Below, one piece after another: positions 1-9,717 of a stretch of 64,000 nt of DNA (the stretch's first letter is position 1; each line of letters begins with the position of its first letter). This stretch comes from Caecibacter massiliensis (GTDB lineage: Bacteria; Bacillota; Negativicutes; Veillonellales; Megasphaeraceae): assembly GCA_900095875.1 (NCBI GenBank), contig LT608311.1:2140774-2204773 (forward strand), read 5' to 3'. Under the pieces are notes generated by a model that made no database searches, was not told the origin of the DNA, and saw only the letters and a program-made list of their open reading frames with translations. Position numbers and translations under genes: made by a program.

Positions 1-734
1 AGTATATGTGATGTCGTTTCTTCTGCACCTCCCTGCCAGATATGCTTGTCTGACAGACCGATGGTCAGGTCGGTTCCCTGCCCGGACGTATAGTGCAAAC
101 TTGTGAAATGCTGACTGGTCATCCAATCGCGGCGTTTCTTCAGTTCCAGAAGATGAGCATCCCAGTCCGCCAGCGGATGTTCGCCATCAGCACGGGAAGA
201 CTGGAGAATCTGCTTCCAAAGCATTTCGTAGGCAGCTTCTTCCGATTGTTCCGGATACAGGATACGTGCCCATACGAGGCTGGGAACGGCGGCGACGAGC
301 CAGGTCGTCCTGGATGCCATCATGCCGTCGATGTATTCTTTTAACGCCTTATTCGAGGCTTTTTGCCAGGCGACTAATTTTTGCATGTCTATGCCTTTCA
401 TGAGGTAGGGATTAGCAGAAATAAGGCTAAGAAATGCTGCATTCTGGCGATAATAGCAAAGGCTGAAATCGCGGCGCCAGTCAGGCATAGTTGTAAATTC
501 TGACAGATTTTCATATTCATAACGCAGCCGGGCGGAGTCATCGGACCGCCAATTCATCACGACCTGACGGGCACCCGCTTCATATGCTTCACGGGTGAGG
601 ATGGTGACAAAATCATGGGATTCTACGGGGGCTGAGATAACGAGAATTTGCCCCTGCTGCAGATTTAATCCCTTTTTGAGCAATACCCGGGCATACCCGG
701 GTAGCAGAGAGGAAATAGAAGAATCGAGATGCAT
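1..734 (-). CDS. M29-type aminopeptidase, C-terminus cut by window edge
   Basis: Reading the minus strand from ATG at 734 gives an open frame of about 244 residues that runs off the left edge without a stop. A Shine-Dalgarno AGGAGTGAT lies 6 bases before the ATG. The N-terminus (LLKKGLNLQQGQILVISAPV, then HDFVTILTREAYEAGARQV) is the usual opening of the thermophilic metalloaminopeptidase M29 family (AmpS/PepS/aminopeptidase T), cytosolic dimetal enzymes of about 410 residues that trim N-terminal residues from peptides. The metal ligands are in the missing C-terminal half, so activity cannot be judged. The gene is downstream of and co-oriented with the MATE exporter. The family call rests on overall N-terminal pattern. 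Confidence 0.8.
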   Translation of the reverse strand, partial: MHLDSSISSLLPGYARVLLKKGLNLQQGQILVISAPVESHDFVTILTREAYEAGARQVVMNWRSDDSARLRYEYENLSEFTTMPDWRRDFSLCYYRQNAAFLSLISANPYLMKGIDMQKLVAWQKASNKALKEYIDGMMASRTTWLVAAVPSLVWARILYPEQSEEAAYEMLWKQILQSSRADGEHPLADWDAHLLELKKRRDWMTSQHFTSLHYTSGQGTDLTIGLSDKHIWQGGAEETTSHI

Positions 735-777
735 ATGTATCACTCCTAGTATAAATAATTAACACATTAACTGGTGA

Positions 778-2109
778 TTACAGAGTCCAGGCAGTCCGTT
801 TCCATAGGCGGATATTCAGGGCCAGTGCATTAATGGCAAGACTGATGATCAGACTGTACCAGTACCCGTATGCCCCATATGGGAGGAGATGGGCTGCACC
901 ATATCCCATAGGAAGGCTGATAAGCCAATAGGTAACAAACGCTACGATTGTAATGATGCGAACATCTTTATATCCCCTTAAAATGCCCTGGACAGGAGTC
1001 CCTGCTGCATCGCAGAAGGAAAATATGACAGCGAGTAAGAGAAAATGGCGGATATGTATGAGTGTACTGGCATCCGAGGAGAACAAGGCACTGATAGGAG
1101 TTATAAATGTATAGGTCATGCTGGCTGTAAGACAGACAATGATCAGAGCTAATCCCTGACAGATATGGGCGTACTGGCGGGCAGCCTGTCCATTCCGGGC
1201 ACCCACTTCATATCCGATGACAATCGTCGATGCCAGACTGAGACTCCAGGGAAATACGTAAATCAGAGTCGAATAGCTGATAGCTGCCTGGTTAGCTGCC
1301 AGGAATACCGTACCAAATTCGGCCATCAGCAGGCCGATGATGGAGAACAGGCTGGTCTCACAGAAAATAGCGACAAACATGGGGATGCCGATGCGCAGCT
1401 GCTCAGAGATTGTGTGCCAGTCCGGTTTAGTGAATTGATGCCACAGACCGTATGAGCGGAATGGCTCCAGAAAAGAAAACAATACTAGAAAAACAACCAG
1501 TGTCAGCCAGGCTGCTATGGTAATAGCATATCCCGTTCCAACGCCTCCCATGGGGGCTATGCCGAATCCACCGAATACGAGCAGGCGGAACAATGCCACT
1601 GTGACAGCCATATTGAAGAATAAGATAGCCATAGACACATGGGTCTTGCCATGGGCATCGGTAATGTAACGCAGCGTAGCTACGAGAAACGTGGGAAGTA
1701 TGCCCCAGGCCAGTGCAATTAGGTACTCGCGGGCAATCGTATATACGGCAGGTTCCAGACCCATTATGCCCAGAAACGGATCGAGGCATAGCATCCCTGC
1801 TGCGAGGACGACGGCCGTCGTAATGACAGCGACGTAGAGACTTTGTAAAATGTATCCGGGAATATCTCCTGTTTTCCCAGCGCCCCGGAGCTGGGAAAGA
1901 ATGGGGGAAACGCCAAAAAAGACGCCGCACATACCAGCAAAGACCGGGTACCAGATATTGACTCCGACGGCGACGCCCGCCAGATCGACGGTGCCGGCCT
2001 GACCACTGAAAATACTGGAAAAGACGCCGCTGCCAACTTGGGCCATCTGGGTGAGCAATAGTGGAAAGAAAAGTGTAAGAAAATGCCGTATCTGGTATAT
2101 TTGCGGCAT
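778..2109 (-). CDS. MATE family multidrug/sodium antiporter
   Basis: A 443-residue polytopic membrane protein with the alternating hydrophobic pattern of about 12 helices and the MATE N-terminal signature LTLFFPLLLTQMAQVGSGVF. MATE proteins export cationic drugs or metabolites in exchange for Na+ or H+. The frame is open 24 codons further upstream, but the start at 2109 (MPQIYQIRHF) has a strong AAGGAGGTG 8 bases before it, and the extra codons would lie in the rpsT terminator. It is transcribed after rpsT but separated from it by that terminator. The substrate cannot be told from sequence. Confidence 0.88.
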   Translation of the reverse strand: MPQIYQIRHFLTLFFPLLLTQMAQVGSGVFSSIFSGQAGTVDLAGVAVGVNIWYPVFAGMCGVFFGVSPILSQLRGAGKTGDIPGYILQSLYVAVITTAVVLAAGMLCLDPFLGIMGLEPAVYTIAREYLIALAWGILPTFLVATLRYITDAHGKTHVSMAILFFNMAVTVALFRLLVFGGFGIAPMGGVGTGYAITIAAWLTLVVFLVLFSFLEPFRSYGLWHQFTKPDWHTISEQLRIGIPMFVAIFCETSLFSIIGLLMAEFGTVFLAANQAAISYSTLIYVFPWSLSLASTIVIGYEVGARNGQAARQYAHICQGLALIIVCLTASMTYTFITPISALFSSDASTLIHIRHFLLLAVIFSFCDAAGTPVQGILRGYKDVRIITIVAFVTYWLISLPMGYGAAHLLPYGAYGYWYSLIISLAINALALNIRLWKRTAWTL

Positions 2110-2150
2110 ATATGCAGACACCTCCTTAAAAAAGAATTGATATATAAAAC

Positions 2151-2175
2151 AAGCCCCACGGACCGTGGGGCTTGT
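2151..2175 (-). terminator. Rho-independent terminator of rpsT
   Basis: On the minus strand AAGCCCCACG-GAC-CGTGGGGCTT forms a GC-rich hairpin 12 bases after the rpsT stop codon, followed by TGTTTTAT. It separates rpsT from the MATE gene. Confidence 0.8.
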
Positions 2176-2186
2176 TAGCATTACGA

Positions 2187-2453
2187 TTATTTATCCATTT
2201 CGTTTACTTTAGCAGCCAGACGGGATTTCTTACGGGCTGCAGTATTTTTATGGAGAACGCCTTTCTGTGCAGCGCTGTCGATGACGCTGCTGGCTTTATC
2301 AAATGCTTTTTTTACAGCTTCAGCATCACCTGTGGCAATTGCTTCGGTCGTACGGCGGATAGCAGTATGAACGGAAGATTTGACCTGGGAATTTACGGCG
2401 TGACGGGCTGCATCTTTTTCCATCGATTTGATGTTGGATTTAATCTGCGGCAA
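2187..2453 (-). CDS. rpsT: 30S ribosomal protein S20, UUG start
   Basis: Encodes 88 residues when started at TTG 2453 (PQIKSNIKSMEKDAARHAVN), the normal S20 length. S20 binds 16S rRNA early in 30S assembly; the protein is rich in Lys, Arg and Ala as expected (AARKKSRLAAKV near the C-terminus). The start choice matters: a GTG three codons upstream (2462) overlaps the Shine-Dalgarno AGGAGG itself, whereas the TTG sits 8 bases after it. UUG initiation is also known for Escherichia coli rpsT, where it is linked to autoregulation. Flanked by its own promoter and terminator, so probably monocistronic. Confidence 0.95.
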   Translation of the reverse strand: MPQIKSNIKSMEKDAARHAVNSQVKSSVHTAIRRTTEAIATGDAEAVKKAFDKASSVIDSAAQKGVLHKNTAARKKSRLAAKVNEMDK

Positions 2454-2490
2454 TGGGTTCACCTCCTAATTTACAAGAACACTAGAAGAA

Positions 2491-2519
2491 ATTCTATCAT
2501 AAAACAGAATAAAAATCAA
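2491..2519 (-). promoter_or_regulatory. Sigma-70-type promoter of rpsT
   Basis: Minus strand TTGATT, 17-bp spacer, TAGAAT; ends about 38 bases before the TTG start. Confidence 0.7.
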
Positions 2520-2535
2520 TAGAAACTTTGGGGAA

Positions 2536-3501
2536 TTACGCTTTATGTGCCGATCCCAGCACTTCTGTAATTTTATGAGAAACAAGGTCATAGACGTTCT
2601 GACGGCCATCTTTCAGATACTGGCGCGGGTCAAAGTGATCCGGATGTTGGGCCATATGGAGACGGACACCGGCTGTCAGAGCCAGGCGGATATCGGAGTC
2701 GATGTTGATTTTGCAGACTGCCAGGGAAGCTGCCTTGCGGAGCTGGTCTTCCGGAATACCGATAGCATCAGGGAGATTACCTCCATTTTCGTTAATGATC
2801 TTTACATATTCCGGTACGACAGAGGACGCGCCGTGCAGGACAATCGGAAAATCAGGCAGCCGTTTAGCCACTTCTTCGAGAATATCGAAACGCAGTGTCG
2901 GCGGTACGAGGACGCCCTGTTCGTTACGGGTGCACTGTTCCGGCGTGAACTTATAGGCGCCATGGCTGGTCCCGATAGCGATAGCCAGAGAATCGACACC
3001 AGTGCGGCTTACGAATTCTTCTACTTCTTCCGGACGGGTATAGGAAGCTTCATGGGCGGCTACTTTGACATCATCTTCGATGCCTGCCAGCTGACCCAGT
3101 TCGCCTTCGACGACGACGCCATGGGCATGAGCGTATTCGACGACCTGCTTGGTCAGGGCGATGTTATCTTCGAACGAATGCTTCGATCCGTCAATCATGA
3201 CGGATGTGAACCCGCCATCTATGCAGGATTTGCACGTTTCAAAATCGGCGCCGTGATCTAGATGAAGGGCTACCGTCAGGTCATGGTCTTCAAGAGCTGC
3301 TTCTACGAGATGTTTCAGATAACTCGGCTTGGCGTATTTTCTGGCACCGGCCGAGGCCTGAAGGATGATTGGGGATTGAAGGTCTGCTGCCGCGTCGGTA
3401 ACAGCCTGGACAATTTCCATATTATTGATGTTGAAAGCCCCGATGGCATAATGACCGGCATAGGCTTTTTTGAACATATCTGTAGTTGTAACTAATGGCA
3501 T
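2536..3501 (-). CDS. fba: Class II fructose-1,6-bisphosphate aldolase
   Basis: 321 residues. Cleaves fructose-1,6-bisphosphate to glyceraldehyde-3-phosphate and dihydroxyacetone phosphate in glycolysis, and makes it in gluconeogenesis. Class II features are visible: zinc-binding VALHLDHGADFETCK with the HxDH pair, the VMIDGSKHSFEDN strand, VEGELGQLAGIEDD, the IGTSHGAYKF loop, PIVLHGASSV with a further zinc histidine, and the phosphate-binding KINIDSDIR. The frame extends 60 codons upstream but the start at 3501 (MPLVTTTDMFKKAY) has AAGGAGG 10 bases before it and matches family N-termini. It is single and lies between rpsT and the pseudouridine synthase gene. Confidence 0.95.
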   Translation of the reverse strand: MPLVTTTDMFKKAYAGHYAIGAFNINNMEIVQAVTDAAADLQSPIILQASAGARKYAKPSYLKHLVEAALEDHDLTVALHLDHGADFETCKSCIDGGFTSVMIDGSKHSFEDNIALTKQVVEYAHAHGVVVEGELGQLAGIEDDVKVAAHEASYTRPEEVEEFVSRTGVDSLAIAIGTSHGAYKFTPEQCTRNEQGVLVPPTLRFDILEEVAKRLPDFPIVLHGASSVVPEYVKIINENGGNLPDAIGIPEDQLRKAASLAVCKINIDSDIRLALTAGVRLHMAQHPDHFDPRQYLKDGRQNVYDLVSHKITEVLGSAHKA

Positions 3502-3550
3502 AGGAAAATTCCTCCTTTTAATAAAGGTATACGTGTAGATATGGTGGTCC

Positions 3551-4444
3551 TCAGAGCGGGACCAGATTATGATAATCCCAGCCGGCACAGCAGAACAACT
3601 GTTGCATATCTGCCGGCAACGGGGAATTAACCGTAATGAATGTACCACTGACCGGATGAGTGAACTGAATGCGGAATGCATGCAGTGCCTGCCTTGCTAT
3701 CTTGGTCCGGCTGCCGCCATACAAATCATCGCCGCATAAGGGATGGCCCAGGCTGGCACAATGCACCCGGATCTGGTGGGTGCGCCCTGTATGAAGAGTT
3801 ACTTGAAGCAGGCTGAAGTCATCTGTGACAGCCAGACACTGAATATCGGTATGGGCCGGTTTGCCATCAGCATCGGTACGGCGCAGTATAATGCTGTCCG
3901 GAGCCCGGGAAATGGGCCAGTGTATGGTCAGGCGCCGGGCGGGAAATCTTCCTTCGGCTACGGCCAGATAATACCGGTGATAGTCCAGATGCTGCCGGCT
4001 GAAAGCATACTGTATCTGGGGCTGTTTTGCAATCAGGCACAGTCCGGAGGTATTACGGTCCAGGCGGTGCATCGGATGATAAGAACAATTTTGCCCTGTC
4101 TTTTGATAGTACCAGGCCAGTGCGTTTGCCAGCGTTCCATCATGAGCCCCTGACGTAGGATGCATCAATAATCCCGCAGGCTTGTTGACAGCTATGATAT
4201 AATCATCTTCGTAGGCTATTTCAACGGGAATCGGTTCCGGCTGGAAGGGATTGGATTCCGGAAGCTCTACGCGGATGACGTCGCCTGTAGAAACGAAATC
4301 ACGAGTATCAGCGGCTCTGCCGTTACAGGTACAGATGCCGTTGTGCTTGATTCGCCGCCGCATGGTGGCAGAAACACCGGCATGGCGCAAGGCACCCAGC
4401 AGGGATGTTTTCTTTTCCAGTCTGCCTACGATAACTTCAATCAT
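3551..4444 (-). CDS. RluA-family rRNA/tRNA pseudouridine synthase
   Basis: 297 residues. The catalytic motif HRLDRNTSGLCLI carries the nucleophilic Asp of RluA-family synthases, which isomerise uridine in 23S rRNA or tRNA. The N-terminal part (LLGALRHAGVSATMRRRIKH) is an S4-like RNA-binding segment, then IIAVNKPAGLLMHPT and LHTGRTHQIRVH, both family hallmarks. Start 4444 is chosen for AAGGAGAT 5 bases upstream; 22 more codons are open but lack a ribosome site. Its start is divergent from dnaG. Which nucleotide it modifies cannot be deduced. Confidence 0.9.
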   Translation of the reverse strand: MIEVIVGRLEKKTSLLGALRHAGVSATMRRRIKHNGICTCNGRAADTRDFVSTGDVIRVELPESNPFQPEPIPVEIAYEDDYIIAVNKPAGLLMHPTSGAHDGTLANALAWYYQKTGQNCSYHPMHRLDRNTSGLCLIAKQPQIQYAFSRQHLDYHRYYLAVAEGRFPARRLTIHWPISRAPDSIILRRTDADGKPAHTDIQCLAVTDDFSLLQVTLHTGRTHQIRVHCASLGHPLCGDDLYGGSRTKIARQALHAFRIQFTHPVSGTFITVNSPLPADMQQLFCCAGWDYHNLVPL

Positions 4445-4622
4445 GGCATCTCCTTTATCGGTAAAAGATACATACACATCTATTGTACAAAAGAGAAACC
4501 GGGAAATCAACGTAGGATGTTAACTGCACAGCTATATTGTAACGGAAGAGGCTGATAAAATCAACAGAAAAAATGGGGGATTTTTATCGGTACAAAGAAA
4601 AATTACCGGTAGAAAAAGGATT

Positions 4623-4651
4623 TTGAAGATTTTTATGGAATAGTATATAAT
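4623..4651 (+). promoter_or_regulatory. Candidate promoter of dnaG-rpoD
   Basis: TTGAAG, 17-bp spacer, TATAAT in the 334-bp divergent gap between the pseudouridine synthase gene and dnaG. It leaves a leader of about 120 bases with no riboswitch I recognise. Confidence 0.65.
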
Positions 4652-4778
4652 GTAAGGTCTGTGAGAAATGTCCTGCCGTCATAGGTGATATGCAAAATCT
4701 ATACAGATGCCAGGCAGGAATCAGGCTGTATATCTAGAATGTATTACTACACGAATTCTTTAACAGGTGATGTGGCAT

Positions 4779-6569
4779 ATGCGTTTTACAAATGAATTTA
4801 TAGAACAAGTACGGCAGGCCAATGATATCGTCAGTGTTATTTCCGATTATCTGGTTCTCCAGCGCCGGGGACGCAATTTCTGGGCATGCTGTCCGTTCCA
4901 TAATGAAAAAACGGCTTCGTTCAGTGTCGCTGCTGATAAAGGATTCTATTATTGTTTTGGCTGTCATGCCCACGGAGATGTTTTCAAATTCATCATGATG
5001 AAAGAAAACATCTCTTTTAGTGAAGCCGTGGAACGACTGGCTGAACGGGCGCATATCCCGCTACCGGAAGTCGAAAAATCAGCCGATGACATTGCACGGG
5101 ATACGCATCGGAACCGCCTGTTTGAAATTAATGAACTGGCGGGGAATTTCTTTCATAACTGTCTGGTGAAGACCCACTACGGCGAACCGGGCCTTGCCTA
5201 TTTTCATCGCCGCCACCTGAGCGACGACACGATTTATTCGTTTAAGCTGGGATTTGCCCCGGACAGCTGGAATAAACTGACCGATGCCTTTGAAAAAAAA
5301 GGAGTGACCGGGCCGGAACTCGTCGAAGTCGGACTGGCCAAAGAAAAAAACGGCCGGTACTACGACGCCTTTCGCAACCGTGTCATGTTTCCCATACGGG
5401 ATGGCCGGGGACGCATCGTTGGTTTTGGCGGCCGCGTGCTCGATGACAGCCGGCCCAAATACCTGAATTCCCCGGAAACAATGATTTTCAATAAACGCCG
5501 CCTGCTCTTTGCTATGGACAAAGCCCACAAGGCAATTTATGAACAAGGAAGAGCTATCCTGGTTGAAGGGTATATGGATGTCATATCGGCTCATAACCGG
5601 GGAATCTGCAACGTGGTAGCGTCCCTGGGGACGGCGTTTACCGATGAACAGGCGCGGCTTCTCCAGCGTCAGGCAAAAGAGCTGGTTTTATCGTATGATA
5701 TGGATGGGGCGGGCAGGCAGGCAACGCTGCGTGCCATGGAAATCGTTCGTAATCTGGGGATGCGCATCCGTGTCGTATCTTTGCCGCAGGGCAAGGATCC
5801 TGATGAATATATTAATAGCGCCGGCCCTGACAAATTCCGCGAAGCTGTGGATAATGCGCCCAACGTGCTGGATTACATGCTCATGACGGCACTCCAGCAA
5901 TCGGATGAAACGACCCTTGAAGGCAAAGCTGCCATCACGGCGACACTTCTTCCCGTATTGGCGCAAGTCAGCAACCGCGTCGTCCTGGAAGCCTTTTTAA
6001 AAAAAATGGCAGCCCGCATTCAGATCGATGAAAACGCAATCCGCAGTGAGTTTAACAAATACGTGGCAGCTCATCCGGAAGCAGGACAGCAGCAGGTCAC
6101 TATTTCCCATTCCGTTTCGCAGGAAAATGCTGCAGCCCGGGGCGGTGGCCCCAATGCGGTTTCAGAGGAAAATATCCTGCGTTTTCTCATGGATCATCCC
6201 CAATCCTGTACCCGTATCCGGGAAAAGATCATCCCGGGATTTTTTGCCAATACTGTGCGGCGCCGTATTTATGAAAAAATATTGGCAGTTGCTGATGCAC
6301 AGGGAATGTACACTACGAGTGACATCCAGAATAATCTGACTCCTGAGGAGGCCGAAGAACTTGCAAGAATCATGGTACTGCAAGATGTTCCCGTAGACGA
6401 AGCTGTTTTACTCGATTATGTAAAACGGTTCCGCCTGGCGGAATTGCAGAAAAAGTATAAAGAATACAGCGCCCGGGCAGCCGCCTACGGACAGAGTAAT
6501 GATCCCCGTCTCGTAGATGCGCTGGCGGCGTGTAAACAGATTTTAGAAGAAATGAAACATTGGTCCTGA
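4779..6569 (+). CDS. dnaG: DNA primase
   Basis: 596 residues. Synthesises RNA primers at the replication fork. Zinc-ribbon residues C38, H41, C59 and C62 (CPFHNEKTASF ... CFGCHAHGD) make the CHC2 DNA-binding domain. The RNA polymerase core follows with the TOPRIM acidic residues in ILVEGYMDVISAH and LSYDMDGAGRQA. The C-terminal region is the helicase-interaction domain. Start 4779 (MRFTNEFIEQ) is preferred over ATG 4767 because AGGTG lies 9 bases before it and the upstream ATG overlaps that site. The gene is followed after 26 bp by rpoD, the classical macromolecular-synthesis pair. Confidence 0.97.
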   Translation: MRFTNEFIEQVRQANDIVSVISDYLVLQRRGRNFWACCPFHNEKTASFSVAADKGFYYCFGCHAHGDVFKFIMMKENISFSEAVERLAERAHIPLPEVEKSADDIARDTHRNRLFEINELAGNFFHNCLVKTHYGEPGLAYFHRRHLSDDTIYSFKLGFAPDSWNKLTDAFEKKGVTGPELVEVGLAKEKNGRYYDAFRNRVMFPIRDGRGRIVGFGGRVLDDSRPKYLNSPETMIFNKRRLLFAMDKAHKAIYEQGRAILVEGYMDVISAHNRGICNVVASLGTAFTDEQARLLQRQAKELVLSYDMDGAGRQATLRAMEIVRNLGMRIRVVSLPQGKDPDEYINSAGPDKFREAVDNAPNVLDYMLMTALQQSDETTLEGKAAITATLLPVLAQVSNRVVLEAFLKKMAARIQIDENAIRSEFNKYVAAHPEAGQQQVTISHSVSQENAAARGGGPNAVSEENILRFLMDHPQSCTRIREKIIPGFFANTVRRRIYEKILAVADAQGMYTTSDIQNNLTPEEAEELARIMVLQDVPVDEAVLLDYVKRFRLAELQKKYKEYSARAAAYGQSNDPRLVDALAACKQILEEMKHWS

Positions 6570-6595
6570 CGGAGAAAGAAAGGAGCTAGTACTTT

Positions 6596-7834
6596 ATGGC
6601 AAATATAAAGGATGAAAATAAGGCAGTCAAAAAAAAGACAAAGAAAACGACACGGGGCAGCAAACGTGCGAAAAAAACGGATGCGCCCCGATTGAGTGAA
6701 AAAGAACGGCAGGAACTGACACTGCAGCATATCCAGCAGCTGATTAAGACGGGACAGAAAAAGGGGAGCCTGACCTATACAGAAATCATGAACGTGATGG
6801 AAGAAGATGATCTGACTCCCGATCAGATTGACAAGATGTATGAGGTGTTTGCTGACAAAGGCATCGATATTATCGGTGAAGATGACCAGATGACCATGGA
6901 TGATGATCTCGATGACGATGATACGGAAAAGGTCCCGGAAATCCATATGGACCTGAGCATTCCCGAAGGCATCAATATTGATGATCCGGTCCGCATGTAC
7001 CTCAAAGAAATCGGCCGTGTCCCGCTGTTGTCTGCAGAAGAAGAAATTACCCTGGCCAAGACTATTGAACGGGGCAATTCCCCCGATGCGACGGAAGAAG
7101 AAATCAAAGCGGGAAGCGTTGCCAAGAAAAAACTGACCGATGCCAATCTGCGCCTCGTCGTCAGCATTGCCAAACGTTATGTCGGCCGGGGCATGCTGTT
7201 CCTGGATCTGATACAGGAAGGCAATCTGGGTCTGCTGAAGGCTGTCGATAAATTTGATTATAGTAAAGGCTATAAATTCAGCACTTATGCTACGTGGTGG
7301 ATCCGGCAGGCCATTACCCGTGCTATTGCCGACCAGGCCCGTACTATCCGTATCCCTGTACACATGGTAGAAACAATCAATAAACTGATTCGCATCTCCC
7401 GTCAGCTTCTGCAGGATAAAGGCCGGGAACCACTGCCGGAAGAAATCGCGGAAAAAATGGATATTTCTGTCGAACGGGTACGGGAAATCATGAAGATTGC
7501 CCAGGAACCGGTATCTTTGGAAACACCAATCGGGGAAGAAGAAGATTCTCATCTGGGTGATTTCATCGAAGACCAGGAAGCAGTAGCTCCTGATGATGCA
7601 GCTTCCTTTATTCTGCTGAAAGAACAGATAGAAGACGTCTTCTCCTGTCTGACAGACCGGGAACGGAAAGTACTCTATCTGCGCTTTGGACTGAAAGACG
7701 GCCGTCCCCGTACATTGGAAGAAGTAGGGCAGCATTTTAATGTCACCCGTGAACGTATCCGCCAGATTGAAGGAAAGGCCCTGAGCAAACTCCGGAATTG
7801 GGGTAAGCGGGAAAAAATTAAAGACTTTCTCTGA
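6596..7834 (+). CDS. rpoD: Primary sigma factor RpoD (sigma-70/SigA)
   Basis: 412 residues. Directs RNA polymerase to housekeeping promoters. Region 1.1 (about 45-110) is followed by an acidic linker, region 1.2 ([20 protein letters not shown]), region 2 with the -10 melting segment [18 protein letters not shown], region 3 and region 4 ending in the -35 helix-turn-helix [20 protein letters not shown]. It has the short form of region 1.1/non-conserved region typical of Firmicutes. AAGGAG is 11 bases before ATG. It is co-transcribed with dnaG. The good TTGACA/TATAAT-like promoters across this window fit this factor. Confidence 0.97.
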   Translation: MANIKDENKAVKKKTKKTTRGSKRAKKTDAPRLSEKERQELTLQHIQQLIKTGQKKGSLTYTEIMNVMEEDDLTPDQIDKMYEVFADKGIDIIGEDDQMTMDDDLDDDDTEKVPEIHMDLSIPEGINIDDPVRMYLKEIGRVPLLSAEEEITLAKTIERGNSPDATEEEIKAGSVAKKKLTDANLRLVVSIAKRYVGRGMLFLDLIQEGNLGLLKAVDKFDYSKGYKFSTYATWWIRQAITRAIADQARTIRIPVHMVETINKLIRISRQLLQDKGREPLPEEIAEKMDISVERVREIMKIAQEPVSLETPIGEEEDSHLGDFIEDQEAVAPDDAASFILLKEQIEDVFSCLTDRERKVLYLRFGLKDGRPRTLEEVGQHFNVTRERIRQIEGKALSKLRNWGKREKIKDFL

Positions 7835-7884
7835 TTGGCAGATAATACGCTGTATACAATTATATGACCCGTCAGATGGGATAG

Positions 7885-7932
7885 AAAAAACCATGGAATT
7901 GTAATCTGATGATTACGTTTCCATGGTTTTTT
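7885..7932. terminator. Bidirectional terminator between rpoD and the helicase gene
   Basis: A long hairpin AAAAAACCATGGA ... TCCATGGTTTTTT with an inner stem GTAATC-TGAT-GATTAC. The A and T tracts on both sides let it serve both convergent genes. Confidence 0.85.
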
Positions 7933-7962
7933 CATGTCTGAATATGCTATGCCAGTCTGTGA

Positions 7963-9519
7963 TTAATCTTTAAAGTAGGGCTTGAAAACAGAACGGGTGG
8001 GTTCTTTGTGTTCTTTTTTACGCGGTTTAAAAACACGGCGGGCCGTATCACCCGTATCTTTTTTACGATTGTCCCGGTTCCCTTTGGAATGAAAATGACG
8101 CTGGCCGTCATGCTGCTTTCCTGAGTGCTGGCTGTGGTCACGGCGACGGTTATTTCCCCGGCCAGATCCCTGCCGGCGGCTGGTCCTGACGCGCAGCGGT
8201 GCTTCTTCCGTGATTTTGACTGGTGTCGTATCCGGTTCTTTAGTCAAAAGTTTGATGGCGGCGGCGACGAGAGCCGTGCTGTCATAATTGCTGAGCAATT
8301 CTTCCGCATTTTCCTTATAGGTTCCATATTCTCCGGATTCGACAGCACCGACCAGATTGCGGATAGCCGTCTGTTGGGCTCCTTCCAGTGCTTCCGATAA
8401 TGTAGGTGCCTTACGGCGCTGGATGCGGCGTTTGATGAGCCGTTCAATCGTACGCAGATGTTCGATTTCTCTGGGGATGACGAACGTCGTTGCTTCGCCG
8501 CTCTGGCCGGCACGACCCGTACGTCCTACGCGATGGACATAGCTTTCCGGATCCTGGGGCAGATCGTAGTTAAATACATGCGTAACACCGCTGATATCAA
8601 GGCCGCGGGCAGCCACGTCGGTAGCGACGAGAATATCAATCGTGCGTTCTCTGAACTGGCGGATGACCGTATCGCGTTTGGCCTGTGTCAGATCGCCGTG
8701 TATGCCTTCTGCCGAGTAACCGCGTTTCTTCAGTGCTTCCGATACTTCATCGACGCGGCGTTTGGTGCGGACGAAGATAATAGCCAGATCCGGTTCTTGT
8801 AAATCGAGGAGGCGGCAGAGAATATCGAATTTCTGACGGTCCGGCACTTCAATGTAGGACTGTTCGATTAAGTCGATGGTTACTTCTTTGGCTTTCATGC
8901 GGATAATCTTGGGATCGTGTAGGAAGTTTTCTGCCAGTTCCTGAATCGGTTTGGGCATAGTCGCCGAAAAGAGCAGTGTCTGCCGCGTTTCCGGTGTCGC
9001 TCCCATGATGAGATTGATATCATCAATAAATCCCATATCCAGCATTTCATCGGCTTCGTCCAGGACAATCGTACTGATATGACTGAGCTGGATAGTGCCT
9101 CTCTTCATATGGTCGATGAGCCGCCCCGGTGTGGCGACGATGATTTGAGGACATTTCCGGAGCCGGCGCAGCTGCCGTTCCATATCCTGACCGCCGTAAA
9201 TCGGCAGTGCCTGAATCGGTGTGAACTGGGCCAGATGATTCATTTCTTCCGCTACCTGCATAGCCAGTTCGCGTGTAGGCGATAAGATGACTGTCTGGAT
9301 TTCTTTGCTGGGTGGGGCTGCCAGGATTTTTTCCAATACGGGGATGCCGTAGGCGGCTGTTTTTCCCGTACCGGTCTGTGCCTGGCCAATCATGTCACGG
9401 CCGGCCATGGCGACAGGTATGGATTCTGCCTGAATCGGGGTTGGTTCTTCAAAACCCATTTCATTCAGGGCACGGATGATGACTTCACTGATATTAAGTT
9501 CTTGAAATTTTTCTAACAT
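7963..9519 (-). CDS. DEAD-box RNA helicase (CshA/DeaD type)
   Basis: 518 residues. ATP-dependent RNA unwinding in ribosome assembly and mRNA decay. Motifs in order: Q motif (FEEPTPIQAESIP), Walker A AQTGTGKT, PTRELAMQ, TPGRLIDH, VLDEADEML, the SAT motif in LFSATMPKP, ATDVAARGLD and HRVGRTGRAG. The last 100 residues are a basic, Arg/Gly/His/Lys-rich tail (GRGNNRRRDHSQHSGKQHD) as in CshA, likely an RNA-binding extension. Start 9519 has AAGGAGGA 5 bases upstream; 12 further upstream codons are ignored. Confidence 0.93.
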   Translation of the reverse strand: MLEKFQELNISEVIIRALNEMGFEEPTPIQAESIPVAMAGRDMIGQAQTGTGKTAAYGIPVLEKILAAPPSKEIQTVILSPTRELAMQVAEEMNHLAQFTPIQALPIYGGQDMERQLRRLRKCPQIIVATPGRLIDHMKRGTIQLSHISTIVLDEADEMLDMGFIDDINLIMGATPETRQTLLFSATMPKPIQELAENFLHDPKIIRMKAKEVTIDLIEQSYIEVPDRQKFDILCRLLDLQEPDLAIIFVRTKRRVDEVSEALKKRGYSAEGIHGDLTQAKRDTVIRQFRERTIDILVATDVAARGLDISGVTHVFNYDLPQDPESYVHRVGRTGRAGQSGEATTFVIPREIEHLRTIERLIKRRIQRRKAPTLSEALEGAQQTAIRNLVGAVESGEYGTYKENAEELLSNYDSTALVAAAIKLLTKEPDTTPVKITEEAPLRVRTSRRQGSGRGNNRRRDHSQHSGKQHDGQRHFHSKGNRDNRKKDTGDTARRVFKPRKKEHKEPTRSVFKPYFKD

Positions 9520-9671
9520 AGTTCCTCCTTTTGTATGAACATCTAATTCTATCATTTTGCTCTCTGAAAAGATAGGGGCTTTTTGTAAATACCCGTGCGT
9601 GGAATGGTTCCTGGGTCCTATAGGCAGCAGAGGTCAAAATGGGGGCAAAGACAACGGGTCCGGTAACCGTA

Positions 9672-9706
9672 TAAAAAATAGCCACCGCACAAATGCGATG
9701 GCTATC
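9672..9706 (-). terminator. Terminator after tRNA-Lys
   Basis: Minus strand ATAGCCATCGCA-TTTG-TGCGGTGGCTAT followed by TTTTT, starting 13 bases after the CCA end of the tRNA. Confidence 0.85.
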
Positions 9707-9717
9707 CGTGTCTTTTA

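Noticed and set aside
2110-2181. N-terminal extension of the MATE protein
   Set aside because: Lies in the rpsT terminator; a strong ribosome site supports the start at 2109.
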